64,000 bases of DNA from Mycosarcoma maydis. Taxonomy: Eukaryota > Basidiomycota > Ustilaginomycetes > Ustilaginales. The notes beneath the pieces were generated by a model. The model worked only from the letters and a program-made list of their open reading frames with translations. It had not been told where the DNA came from and did no database searches. The first letter of the stretch is position 1, and the number at the start of each line of letters is the position of its first letter. Positions 10,353-19,597 of the stretch are shown in pieces. Location: the NCBI RefSeq assembly GCF_000328475.2, contig NC_026482.1:558001-622000 (forward strand), in the 5' to 3' direction. The position numbers and the translations under genes were made by a program.

Positions 10353-11123
10353 GATGGGGTCACGAGCGGGTGGAGTCGCGGACGTTGCTGCGGCAATACG
10401 AGTACTATGCAAGGTGAGATCCAGCCTAGTTCCACGACTGGGTCCCATCCAACAGCACAACTTGCCCTGCTGACTACCGTACGTGCGACATTGAAGGACC
10501 TTCCCCACCGCACTACAGCCTCAGAATGACGACCAAATACTTATCGGTATTCACATTTCTAGCACCCGGTTCATCGGCAAGTGTACAATCACGAATTAGA
10601 CACCCTCCTCAATTTGACTGCAGAGTTGGCGCGTAGAGCGAGGCTCGTCTCTAGACGACGGCTCTCGGCAATATCCACAAAGCACATTCAGCTTCTTGAG
10701 GCGTGCGAATCAAAAACGTAGACGTGGTGTCGACAAAGGAAGCCGCTAAGACGGTCGATCTGATTGGCGATACTGGTGATGCCACCACAGTGTCTATAAA
10801 AATCGGTTATTCGTCTAAGAAGTCAATGTTCAAAGACACACAAATTGCATTCAAGCTTGGTGCAAGCTAGCCTCACAAGGACATGGATTCAGTTGACAGA
10901 TCCTCGGCGTCCCACCTTTGATACCACCAAATCCACACCACCAAAACCTTTAGTTAAGTTACCAAGGCACCCTCCTTCATCTGCGTAATTTATAAAAGCT
11001 GCACGTCTTGTCATAGGCAAATACTTATCTTACGCATGCCCGATGGTATGGCTTGATCTCCTTCATCAGCTGATCCGAAATGCGGATGAGCTGCCGCCGA
11101 CTGCTGGGAAATGCCACCCAAAA
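10353..11123. other. intergenic between cluster genes
   Basis: Promoter region of secreted paralogue 1 and 3' flank of paralogue 2. I saw no paralogue remnant and no other gene. Confidence 0.5.
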
Positions 11124-11603
11124 TCAGCCTCGAAGGACCTCGCCGAGAGACTGGATGGGCCAGGTGACATGAGCTGCGTCGAGTGTATCAATGTGGAGCA
11201 AGCGAAACTGGTGGCCTTGATGCTTCCAGAAAGCAAAGGCAGTCTTGCCTTGCAGCGACATCTTGTCGTGCAGCATGTCGCCTGGCTTGATAACACTAGT
11301 GAAATAAACTAGCGACTTGGTCGGCGCATTTTCGACGGAAGCAGGCTTTAGGGCATATTTACTGATTGGAATAACCCCAGTCGAGTGAGCATGCACGAGT
11401 GCGAGCAGCTCGAGACTTTTGATCGTCTCGTATGAGCCAAGGTTTGTGCGATAGGATCGAACTTGCTTCTTCGGGTACAAGTCAAAGTACACCTTGACGG
11501 CTTTGTGCCAGTTTTCCCGATCCAACTCAGTCATCTGCGCCACGGCGCTGTAGATGGCGACACCGAGCCATCCGAAAAGGACCAAGAGTCTTACTTTTGG
11601 CAT
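11124..11603 (-). CDS. secreted paralogue 2 of the cluster (candidate effector)
   Basis: 159 residues from ATG 11603. The signal peptide is MPKVRLLVLFGWLGVAIYSA with a cut near VAQ. The mature part lacks cysteine. The family core is present: LVYFTSVIKPGDML, MSLQGKTAFAFWKH, LLHIDTLD and WPIQSLGEVLRG. This is the most divergent of the four in its central third (LGSYETIKSLELLALVHAH). The upstream in-frame codons (39 of them) precede the signal peptide and are very likely untranslated. Confidence 0.8.
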   Translation of the reverse strand: MPKVRLLVLFGWLGVAIYSAVAQMTELDRENWHKAVKVYFDLYPKKQVRSYRTNLGSYETIKSLELLALVHAHSTGVIPISKYALKPASVENAPTKSLVYFTSVIKPGDMLHDKMSLQGKTAFAFWKHQGHQFRLLHIDTLDAAHVTWPIQSLGEVLRG

Positions 11604-12145
11604 TGTGTTTTGACGGATGATCGAAAGACTCGAGATTGCAAGATGTAAGTGATGGCCAAAATGGACGGCTATGTGTTGGGCAATCAGAGCATTCTTCTCG
11701 CTTCGAAGCTTCTCATTCACGATTGCAGATCAAGCATTTTATCTTTCACCGAGCCTTGCAGTTCAGTTGCACGAGTAAGAAATGCCAACCCAACGTGACC
11801 CGCCGAAAAAGACCTCCGACCTTGATGAAGCATCTGGGAAACGTAGCAAACAAAACATCCCCACCCCCTGCTTGTGGTGGGACCCAACTGAACCAGACAT
11901 GAGACGTTAGCGCCCAAAATAGCTTCGACAAGCGTTCACGTGTCTGGCCCAATCTCTAGCACAATCAAGAATCGTGGACGGCTGACTCCATTGTGTGATT
12001 GAGGCCCAAAAGGGAACTTGAAATTGACTATGACATGGCGATAATCCGCACAAAGAGATGCTCGATACGGAGCAATTAATAGCAAACGAGAAATGAGAAA
12101 GCTAAGCAGGAAGAATTGACAGGAGAACGACAGCTCGCCTCCGTG
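11604..12145. other. intergenic between cluster genes
   Basis: Promoter side of secreted paralogue 2. No gene or clear repeat seen. Confidence 0.5.
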
Positions 12146-12676
12146 CTAGATTGGTCGAATTCGGGATGCCCCCTTCCCAAGGACCTCGTTGAATGGAGTC
12201 AGCTGATAGTTGGCTCCTAGATTTCTGACATAATCGATCTTGAGCGGTTTGGATACTCCATTCTCGTGTCTCCAAAAGATGAGAGCCTCGTAGTCCATGC
12301 GGTTGTTTTCAAGCATCATTTCGCGGGCAAGCTGGTCTCCGGCGCCTCTTGACTGAATGGGTGTGCTGAAGTATGTAACCTTGCGCCCAAAGTTGAGCGG
12401 GTTGGAGTATGAGCCAATCTTGATGACGCCGTCTCGTTGGGCTCTTTCAATCCAGCGTTCTCTCATCGTACCATCGCGCCATTCGCGTTGAGGATCAGCC
12501 TTGAAGCTTTTCACTCTCGTCATGGGCCAGACGTTGTGCGCATCTTCGTACTTTTGTTTGGCCATGTCGTAGTACATCTTGTCAATGGGGTTCAAAACAC
12601 CTGTTACCAGTGAAGCATAAGCCAGTACCAAGGTTACAAGCAGCGGAACAAGGAAGAAGAATCGAGTAGTAGACAT
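12146..12676 (-). CDS. secreted paralogue 3 of the cluster (candidate effector)
   Basis: 176 residues from ATG 12676. The signal peptide is MSTTRFFFLVPLLVTLVLAY plus a few residues. The mature protein has no cysteine. Two blocks match paralogue 4 closely: PQREWRDGTMRERW against PQQEWRKGAMKRKW, and GRKVTYFST against the same nine residues. The tail also matches (LKIDYVRNLGANYQLTPFNEVL against LKVDFLTHFGANYNLESLNALL). Paralogues 3 and 4 are therefore the youngest pair. Basic residues are frequent around residues 60-110. No known domain. Confidence 0.82.
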   Translation of the reverse strand: MSTTRFFFLVPLLVTLVLAYASLVTGVLNPIDKMYYDMAKQKYEDAHNVWPMTRVKSFKADPQREWRDGTMRERWIERAQRDGVIKIGSYSNPLNFGRKVTYFSTPIQSRGAGDQLAREMMLENNRMDYEALIFWRHENGVSKPLKIDYVRNLGANYQLTPFNEVLGKGASRIRPI

Positions 12677-12995
12677 GCTCGCCTTTCGCCGGGAGAGGAC
12701 GTTGGAATTTCGTTGGCGCTTTGAACTTTTGGAGGGTGGTATCGAGCCGGGTAGGCTGTTGTTTGTCCTCAACAACCCATTTATACGTAAGGCTCATAAT
12801 TTGGAGACTAGCAAAGGTCAATTACGTCTGAAAAGCTACCCCTATTTAACTGATTGGGCTCTCAATAGCATGTTACATTGAACGTGGTTCGTTTGTGGGT
12901 GGATCAAGCTGCATGCACGTTGCAAAGGGAGTTCCAGGACCTCAGGTTTCCCTTCAGTGTCCACGAAGCTCCTCATGAAGCATAAGAACCGCTCC
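12677..12995. other. intergenic between cluster genes
   Basis: 319 bases separate paralogues 3 and 4. Nothing else seen. Confidence 0.5.
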
Positions 12996-13538
12996 TCACA
13001 CCACCGGGTGTACCTTTTCGAAACGGTGATGGAGAAGAGCGTTTAAGGACTCGAGATTGTAATTGGCGCCAAAGTGTGTGAGAAAGTCGACTTTCAGCGG
13101 CGTGAAAGAGCCACCGACGTGTTTCCAGAAGATGGCCGCCTCCTTTGGCTGCTGTCCACCGTCAATGGGCAGAGAAGCGCGCAAACGCATCTGGTTCGAC
13201 AATGGATCGTTGAGGTCGGGTCGAATGAACGTGGAAAAATAGGTCACCTTGCGACCTAACCAATCGGTTCCTGAGCCCACGTGCAAACCGCCTGTTGTCT
13301 CAGCTCGAGAAAACCATTTCCGTTTCATTGCGCCCTTTCGCCACTCTTGTTGCGGATCTGGCTCCCATTGAAGTCGGTGGTAAAAGCCAACGCTTTGCTC
13401 GCTTGCGATCCAGTATCGTGTCTGAGCTAGATTGTACATCTCCAGATCTTTACCTGTCAAAGGCTGCCCAACTACAGTCAAGGTAAAGACCACGATCCAA
13501 AACAAAGACAGAGTAAGGGGCTGAAAATGGATGGCCAT
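12996..13538 (-). CDS. secreted paralogue 4 of the cluster (candidate effector)
   Basis: 180 residues from ATG 13538. An N-terminal hydrophobic stretch (SLFWIVVFTLTVV) with a likely cut after VVG makes a signal peptide. No cysteine in the mature part. Contains the family blocks YNLAQTRYWIAS, PQQEWRKGAMKRKW, GRKVTYFSTFIRPD, AAIFWKHVGG and LKVDFLTHFGANYNLESLNALL. It is the last member seen on this side; the next 1.4 kb shows no further copy. Confidence 0.82.
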   Translation of the reverse strand: MAIHFQPLTLSLFWIVVFTLTVVGQPLTGKDLEMYNLAQTRYWIASEQSVGFYHRLQWEPDPQQEWRKGAMKRKWFSRAETTGGLHVGSGTDWLGRKVTYFSTFIRPDLNDPLSNQMRLRASLPIDGGQQPKEAAIFWKHVGGSFTPLKVDFLTHFGANYNLESLNALLHHRFEKVHPVV

Positions 13539-14955
13539 ATCGGCAAGATGGCTAACAATGGGTTCAGGAGCTATAATGCTTAGGCAGCAGGTACGTTGGC
13601 ACCGACTTCGACAGTCTTTATAGGAAGCAGCATGGCCTTTGATCCTCATAATCACACAGAGGCCCCACTTGTCGCTAGTGGGCGTTGTCGAATTATCCTG
13701 GACCATAGGCGAAGTGGGCTACTAAACATCCAGCCACTGTCGTCTTGTGTCTCGTTGTGACGCACACTTGTATGATGCGCATTATGGTGGGTTTCAAGGC
13801 CACACAACGCCACCCACCAAGCTGTGACGAATGCAGACTTGATATAAACCATGAAACCATGACGATTGGCGGAAAAATCGGCCACTTCCGGAACTACATG
13901 ATCTCAAAGCCGTAGTTTGCGATCAAGACGACTTCTCCTGTCCAGGAGAGCAATGGTAATCTCGATTTAGAAGTGCATCCTGAGTAGTTTTTCGGACGTC
14001 TTGCAAGTGTTCGAGTCATTCATCTCCGAGGGTTTACATCAACACCAATTAGAGTCCTGTGAGGGCATGCGGTAGTTCTGTGCATGCAGGCTTCCTCACA
14101 CTGCCTGGGTGCTCCGATTGATGGAGCTGCTGCCTGTTGACATTGCTGATTTGGTCGACAAGATCAAGCAAGATTGACAATAGCTCCAAAAACGGCCTTG
14201 CAAATCCTTGAAGTCATGAACTGTGCCGATGCTGAGGTGGCTCCGACGCGTAACGATCGAAGAGGAACGCGGGTCGCATACTAAGCGATCCAGGACCACA
14301 TAGTAAGCCTATTTGTCAAATACCACGGTGGTCAGCGCTGGAAGCGTGATTGGGAACATAAGTTGAGATTCAGAACAGGCGGGAGGTCGATTGCGCTTCT
14401 CCCGTTTCTCTGTTCTGCCTTGTCAATTCTGACACTAATCAACAGAGGCACAATGAACGGATCGTTGTGACGCGACCAAAAGTGTCTCCACACAAGCTTG
14501 CTCTATGTAAGAAAGGCTGCTGTATGTGATTCGATCGCGAACAGTAAGACGAGGCTACTGAGATGGGCTTAAGTCAGTTCGACGATGAGATTGGACGCGG
14601 TCGAGACTAGTCCTTGAAAGGAGCCTATGTGATTTTTGGCTTGATTTCCCAAAAGAGCGGAGGATTGTCGTTCTGACCGTGGGAGCAACATCCGTCTAAA
14701 TCACCAGAATGCCTGCAGAGCTTCGATTCCGGAGAAGACATACTAATCGTTAATCACGAATTTCTCGCATGCAATGGATAGCGATCCCAAGGCAGTCTGA
14801 CAACTCGCAGTCCATTCACGACCAATTCAGGTCGACAGGCCTCGCTGCTGCAGAATGCCATTAGGAGAAGAGAGATAGAAATACAAGCCGATTGCTGGAA
14901 TGCAATGCGATAGACAAAGCGATGTAGAGATATGTTGCAGATAGTGCTCGAGCGT
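13539..14955. other. 1.4-kb intergenic region beside the secreted cluster
   Basis: I scanned both strands for remnants of the secreted family (the YFST and FWK blocks) and found none. Short frames at 14096-14299 and 14754-14984 have no homology I recognise. A repeat word TTAATCACGAA lies near 14750. Confidence 0.5.
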
Positions 14956-15588
14956 TCAGTCGGCTTTGCGAGTGTCGCTGGCACGGGAGGATGATCGGCG
15001 TAGTTGGTCTCGATCGATAGGGTCGAGGATGTCGAGATCCTGCATCATGCGCTCGCGGTTGAGGGCCAGCACCTTCGCGGCTTTGCTTCCGACGGGTCTG
15101 TTGGGTTTGGCGTCTAGATTAAGGCCGGATTGGTTTGACTTTGATGGTGAAATGAAGCCCTCGGAGGTATGCGTGTAGATGCCATTAGAATCCGGATAGG
15201 AGGAGTAGACCGAGCCGCCTCTGGAAGTTGTGCTGAACTTGCTGTTGATCTTCCAAGACGAGCTCGAGGCCTCCGTTTCTGTGATGCTATGCGTAGAGTG
15301 GGACTGTGATTCTTTGAAAGCGTCGAGCAGCTGCTGCTTTTCGTCGTTGCTCTGATCATCGTGGTCGTCTGCATCGTGCTCGGCATGACCGAGACCGTTC
15401 GTCGGCGCAAACTCCGAAGGTTCGCTGAAATGGTACATGATCCACGCAAAAACGACGACAAGAAATATGCACGGGATGATCAGAAACGCCCATGAAAGCG
15501 AAATGATTGTATTGGGAGCATCTTCGTGCGTGTTTGCATCTGCGGCAGCTGCTCCGATCATGTCTTTGGCTGCTTCGACGAAGGGCAT
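14956..15588 (-). CDS. small single-pass membrane protein, unknown
   Basis: 210 residues. A short N-terminal segment is followed by one strong transmembrane helix at about residues 28-53 (IISLSWAFLIIPCIFLVVVF core). A long hydrophilic tail follows, rich in Ser, Asp and Lys. No cleavable signal peptide is obvious; the N-terminus is acidic (HEDAP), so an outside-N orientation is likely. The tail ends in an Arg/Asp-rich region (LNRERMMQDLDILDPIDRD) that may bind a partner. I do not recognise the family. Codon usage and length suggest a real gene. Confidence 0.65.
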   Translation of the reverse strand: MPFVEAAKDMIGAAAADANTHEDAPNTIISLSWAFLIIPCIFLVVVFAWIMYHFSEPSEFAPTNGLGHAEHDADDHDDQSNDEKQQLLDAFKESQSHSTHSITETEASSSSWKINSKFSTTSRGGSVYSSYPDSNGIYTHTSEGFISPSKSNQSGLNLDAKPNRPVGSKAAKVLALNRERMMQDLDILDPIDRDQLRRSSSRASDTRKAD

Positions 15589-16092
15589 CTTTACGCTGCA
15601 CCAGCCTTGCGGAGTTGATTCTTAGAAGTCGGCGGTCGAAGGGCAGACGTTGTGCGCAAGAACAGAGAACGCACACACGCCGCTGAGTCCGATGCGTCAA
15701 GGGGTGAAGGGAAGCGAGTAAGTTTCGAATAGAGACGAAAGCGCCGACGAAATCCTGAACAACCTAGTTGTTTCGATACGATCCGATCAAGCCCACCTCT
15801 GATAAGTTCTCGACGGCTATGAGATGTACTGAAAGAGAAAAATGGCCTTGATTAATGTAGTTGTGACGGAAGCCAGTCGGTTGATCAGTACACAGATCAA
15901 GTTTCGCTATGGTGCATGCTTGGCGAATCACGAATGTCAAGTGCACACCAGAACACAAGAGAGAGTCGTGAATCGTGAATAAAGCAGCCACCTGGCATAT
16001 CACGTATCGGGCGCGGTATTGCCCACATCGAAAGAGAACGGGAGCTTGGGAACCGGTTCGTGACTTGTGATTATTCAAGATTAATTTGGAAA

Positions 16093-16160
16093 GTCACGAG
16101 TAAGATGCACAATCGTGAATATCGTGATAATCACGAATACGAACGTGAATATCGTGAATG
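16093..16160. repeat. mixed-orientation TCACGA/TCGTGA array
   Basis: About seven copies of the core word in both orientations with spacers such as ATATCGTGA. Inverted copies could pair, for example AATCGTGA against TCACGAAT. Confidence 0.75.
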
Positions 16161-16414
16161 TGTACGGGAGCACATCGTGGTTCTGTGAACTCGTGACTCA
16201 TGACCTGTTCAGGGTTTTATTTCACCATGTTATACCTCAACCAACTCACTGTGCTACTCGAAAACCCTCACGACTGGAAGGCGAATCGTGAATTCACCAA
16301 TCACGATTTGCGTGTCGAAGTGCACTCACCACTCACGACTGTCACGAGTGCCGTGTGTCTGCTGCTGTGTCGTGTGTGTTGTCGCGCCAGTCTTGAGTAA
16401 TTCCTGAAATCAAG

Positions 16415-16431
16415 AATCACGAATCACGAAT
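16415..16431. repeat. AATCACGA tandem array
   Basis: Two and a half copies of AATCACGA, identical in layout to the array at 76-92. Confidence 0.75.
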
Positions 16432-16668
16432 GGTCAGCAGACGCTCGGCAACTCGGAACAACCGTTCGGTCACCGCTTCGTCTCCGCACGCCTTTTAGAC
16501 CGGTTTGAGCTGAGAACCCCACAATTAACATAACAATCCAGATTGTGAACGCTGCAGTGGCCAAATGGCAATCCTTCGCCGCTGATCGTGACCCCTGGGT
16601 CGCCATCTCAATCCACCACCATCCCTTCGCAATCTTCACCCCAGACACCGCCTAACACAGAAGCCAAT

Positions 16669-18299
16669 ATGCCGAAACCAGGACCTGCCAGTCGAAGCAG
16701 CATTGCCAATCTCATGCGGCTCTCGCATGTTGCTGGCTGCCCCTGCCACGGCTGCTCAGTCGCGCGTGGTGGTGCCAACCTCGCACGTGCCGGTCTCAAC
16801 ATGATCAGCAAACACAATGCTCAACCAGGCGCCAACTCCCGTGGCTACGCTACTCCGGTCGATAATCTCGTTCAGAAAGAGTACGCGTTTGAACTTGCCG
16901 CTTCCAACGTTCGCTTTGGTGAAGGTGTGACCAACGAAGTGGGTATGGACTTTGCCAACATGAAAGCGCGCAAGGTGGGTGTTTTCACCGATGCGACAGT
17001 GAGGAACCTTACTGCTATGAAGCAAAGTATCCAAGGCCTCGAACAGGCTGGTGTCAAGTACGAGATTTTCGACAAGGTTCGAGTGGAGCCTAATGAGCAG
17101 TCCTGGCAAGAGGCGATCCAGTTTGCGAGAAAGCAGGACTTTTCGCATTTCTTAGCTGTGGGTGGCGGCAGTGTTATGGACACATGCAAGGTGGCCAACC
17201 TGTTCACTTGCTATCCGGACGCGGACCTGCTGGAGTTTGTCAATGCCCCAATTGGTAGAGGCACACCGATCGACAAGGTGCTTAGGCCTCTGCTCTGTGT
17301 GCCCACCACTGCCGGTACGGGCTCCGAGACAACAGGTACGGCCATCTTTGATCATACAGCGACCGAGTCCAAGACGGGCATTGCTTCACGTGCGCTTCGA
17401 CCTCTGTTGGGCATCGTTGACCCGCTCAACACCGAGACGTGCCCCACCGCTGTGCACGTGAGTGCTGGGTTGGACGTTCTCTTCCACGCACTCGAGAGTT
17501 ATACAGCCATCCCGTACAACGAGCGCACGCCCCGACCAGCGAACCCGCTCCAACGACCCGCCTATCAGGGTCGCAACCCCATCTCGGACGTCTTTTCGCT
17601 CTGGGCGCTCAAGCAGACGGTCAAGTACCTGCCTCGTGTCGCACGTGACCGCACCGATGCAGAAGCACGTGGGCAGATGCTCCTCGCCGCCACGTTCGCC
17701 GGTATCGGATTCGGCAACGCCGGCGTCCACCTCTGCCACGGCATGTCGTACCCCATCTCTGGTCTCAACAAGAAGATTGCCAAGTACCAGCATCCGGGAT
17801 ACGAAGTCGACCATCCCATCGTACCTCACGGCGTATCGGTCGCACTTACCGGCCCCGCTGTGTTTGACTTTACCGCCCCCTCCGCACCCGACCGTCATCG
17901 CGAGGTGGCTGCCATCTTTGATGGTTACCAGAACGGAAGCGAGAGCGCCGATATTGCCCGCTTGCCAGATGCCGAAGTGGGTTCGCTGGTGTACGATAGA
18001 ATTGCCAAGTTTTTGGCTGATCTGGGCGTACCAAGGGGTCTGGAAAAGGTCGGATACAAGCAAGAGCACGTGGACGCACTCGTCAAGGGTACGATCCCCC
18101 AAAGGAGGGTCTTGGATCTTGCCCCAGGTATTGGGGACGTGTTGGGCGCTGATGGGCACGAACACTTGGCTCGCATCTTGGAAAAGTCTCGTAAGTATTC
18201 GATTGACAGATGTCAGCATGGTTCGCTGCGGCCGAATGTTTGATGGCTGACCGAGATTTTTCATTTTTCTTGAATCGTGATAAAACAGTCTCGTACTAG
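16669..18299 (+). CDS. ADHFE1: hydroxyacid-oxoacid transhydrogenase (iron-containing ADH)
   Basis: Exons 16669-18190 and 18289-18299 with a 98-base intron (GTAAGT...CAG); 510 residues. The last exon adds only codons for LSY, so the protein ends LEKSLSY, matching the FEASMKLY end of human ADHFE1. Reading through the intron gives an unrelated tail. Motifs: YAFELAASNVRFG, VGMDFANM, GGGSVMDTCK, TAGTGSETT, HALESYT and HLCHGMSYP, whose histidines help bind the metal. The enzyme couples oxidation of 4-hydroxybutyrate to reduction of 2-oxoglutarate without free cofactor, in mitochondria. The first 60 residues are basic and Ser/Ala-rich, fitting a presequence. An ATG 15 codons downstream is an alternative start. 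Confidence 0.92.
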
Positions 18300-18856
18300 T
18301 CGTGAGTGGAAGGCTGGCTAAATTTGCAAACACCGCTTCAATTCAAACTCGATCCATCTGAATGCATATGGTGAAGTGTGAAGACAGCGCTGAAACGTTT
18401 CTCGTACTATGTGTTGAAACGGAAGAATTCAGCGACGTTTGTGCGGTCTGAGGTAATTCTGAGCGAGAGAATTGCACCGATACAAGTGGGAGCCGCTGCT
18501 GCTGATATCTACGGCGTTTGGTCGCGGTGACGGCGTTGTGTTTGTTTGTGGGGCGCTTTCGCACTCATGACTTGGAATACGGCTATTCGCAGACACTGAT
18601 AGACTGTGGGCCGGAAACCAAGATGGCGCGTGAAATTGCACGGTTTCAGCAAATTTCTCTCTGTCGTTCTGCCATGATATGCCAGATTCGAATTCAGCGT
18701 CGGTTTAGACACCGCTCATGTGGAGAAAGTTGTGCATCTGGCTTCCAACACCAGCTTACAAAAAGAGCTGAAAGAGTTACATGTGTCTAGCTCTCACGAA
18801 TTCGCATCCGTCATACCACCATCACCATCGTAGACGCTTTCGTTTTTGTGACCGCC
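18300..18856. other. intergenic, no gene seen
   Basis: Between the transhydrogenase and the MAPEG gene, both on the plus strand. No supported feature. Confidence 0.5.
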
Positions 18857-19396
18857 ATGTCATCTGCCATCTACTCGCTTCCGTTCGCCAAAGACATCAT
18901 TTCGTCGATCACGGGCGGCAAGGACCCCTTGTACAACCTGTCGTGGGCAGGTGTACCACTCTCTCTGCTGCTCGCCGCCATCCCTCATTGGTACACAATC
19001 TATCTCGCCGAATCTAACAAGGTGCAGGGCGGATGGTCCAACGTCAACCCGCGCTTCTGGGTGCAGTCCTTGATCGCTAAAGGTCAAACCAAGAAATTGA
19101 CGCCGCTGGAACTGCAAATCTTGCGTGGTCAGAGCTGCCAAGCGAATTCGTTCGAGAACGTGCCGCTGTTCGTAGCGTCGCTGCTCTGGGCCAACTACAC
19201 TGGGCTGCAAGTGGGTACGATCAACAACTTTGTGGTCGGATACTTGGTGAGCAGGGCTATTTATACACTGCTCTATCTGAAGACCACTGGCAAGGCCGAG
19301 AGCTTTGCTAGGACATTGGTGTTCAACTTTGGCATCGTGTGGATCATCACTATCTGGCTCAAGGGCGCTTGGAAAATAAGCCCTGTTCTCAAGTAG
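18857..19396 (+). CDS. MAPEG-family membrane protein
   Basis: 179 residues from ATG 18857 (context GCCATGT). Four hydrophobic helices are visible. The conserved MAPEG stretch follows the first loop: RGQSCQANSFENVPLFVASL, in which the Arg/Gln and the Asn-x-x-Glu-Asn-x-Pro pattern bind glutathione in known members. MAPEG proteins (microsomal glutathione transferases, leukotriene C4 synthase) detoxify electrophiles or reduce lipid peroxides in ER or outer mitochondrial membranes. The start at 18857 begins just before the first helix. Which substrate it uses cannot be told. Confidence 0.82.
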   Translation: MSSAIYSLPFAKDIISSITGGKDPLYNLSWAGVPLSLLLAAIPHWYTIYLAESNKVQGGWSNVNPRFWVQSLIAKGQTKKLTPLELQILRGQSCQANSFENVPLFVASLLWANYTGLQVGTINNFVVGYLVSRAIYTLLYLKTTGKAESFARTLVFNFGIVWIITIWLKGAWKISPVLK

Positions 19397-19597
19397 AGTC
19401 TCACCAGTCATGCACGCATACACGAGGTCCCGCTGCCATCTACCACAGCTTGTCATCTAATCTGCGCATATCAGCCTCGAGACGAAGCGGCAATGCACCC
19501 ACAAAACCATCTTCCGACACGGCAACTTTGCTGTTTGTACGCACTTGTAGCATTTGATTGACATCTACGTTTCGTTTACACTCAATCGCAAACCAAT

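Larger units (their letters stand above)
15589..16668. other. intergenic, repeat-rich
   Basis: Divergent promoter space between the small membrane protein (-) and the transhydrogenase (+). Dense TCACGA/TCGTGA words occur at 15960-15980, 16080-16160, 16260-16345 and 16415-16431. Confidence 0.6.

Noticed and set aside
14096..14299. Possible decayed fifth member of the secreted family
   Set aside because: Direct comparison shows none of the family blocks in any frame.
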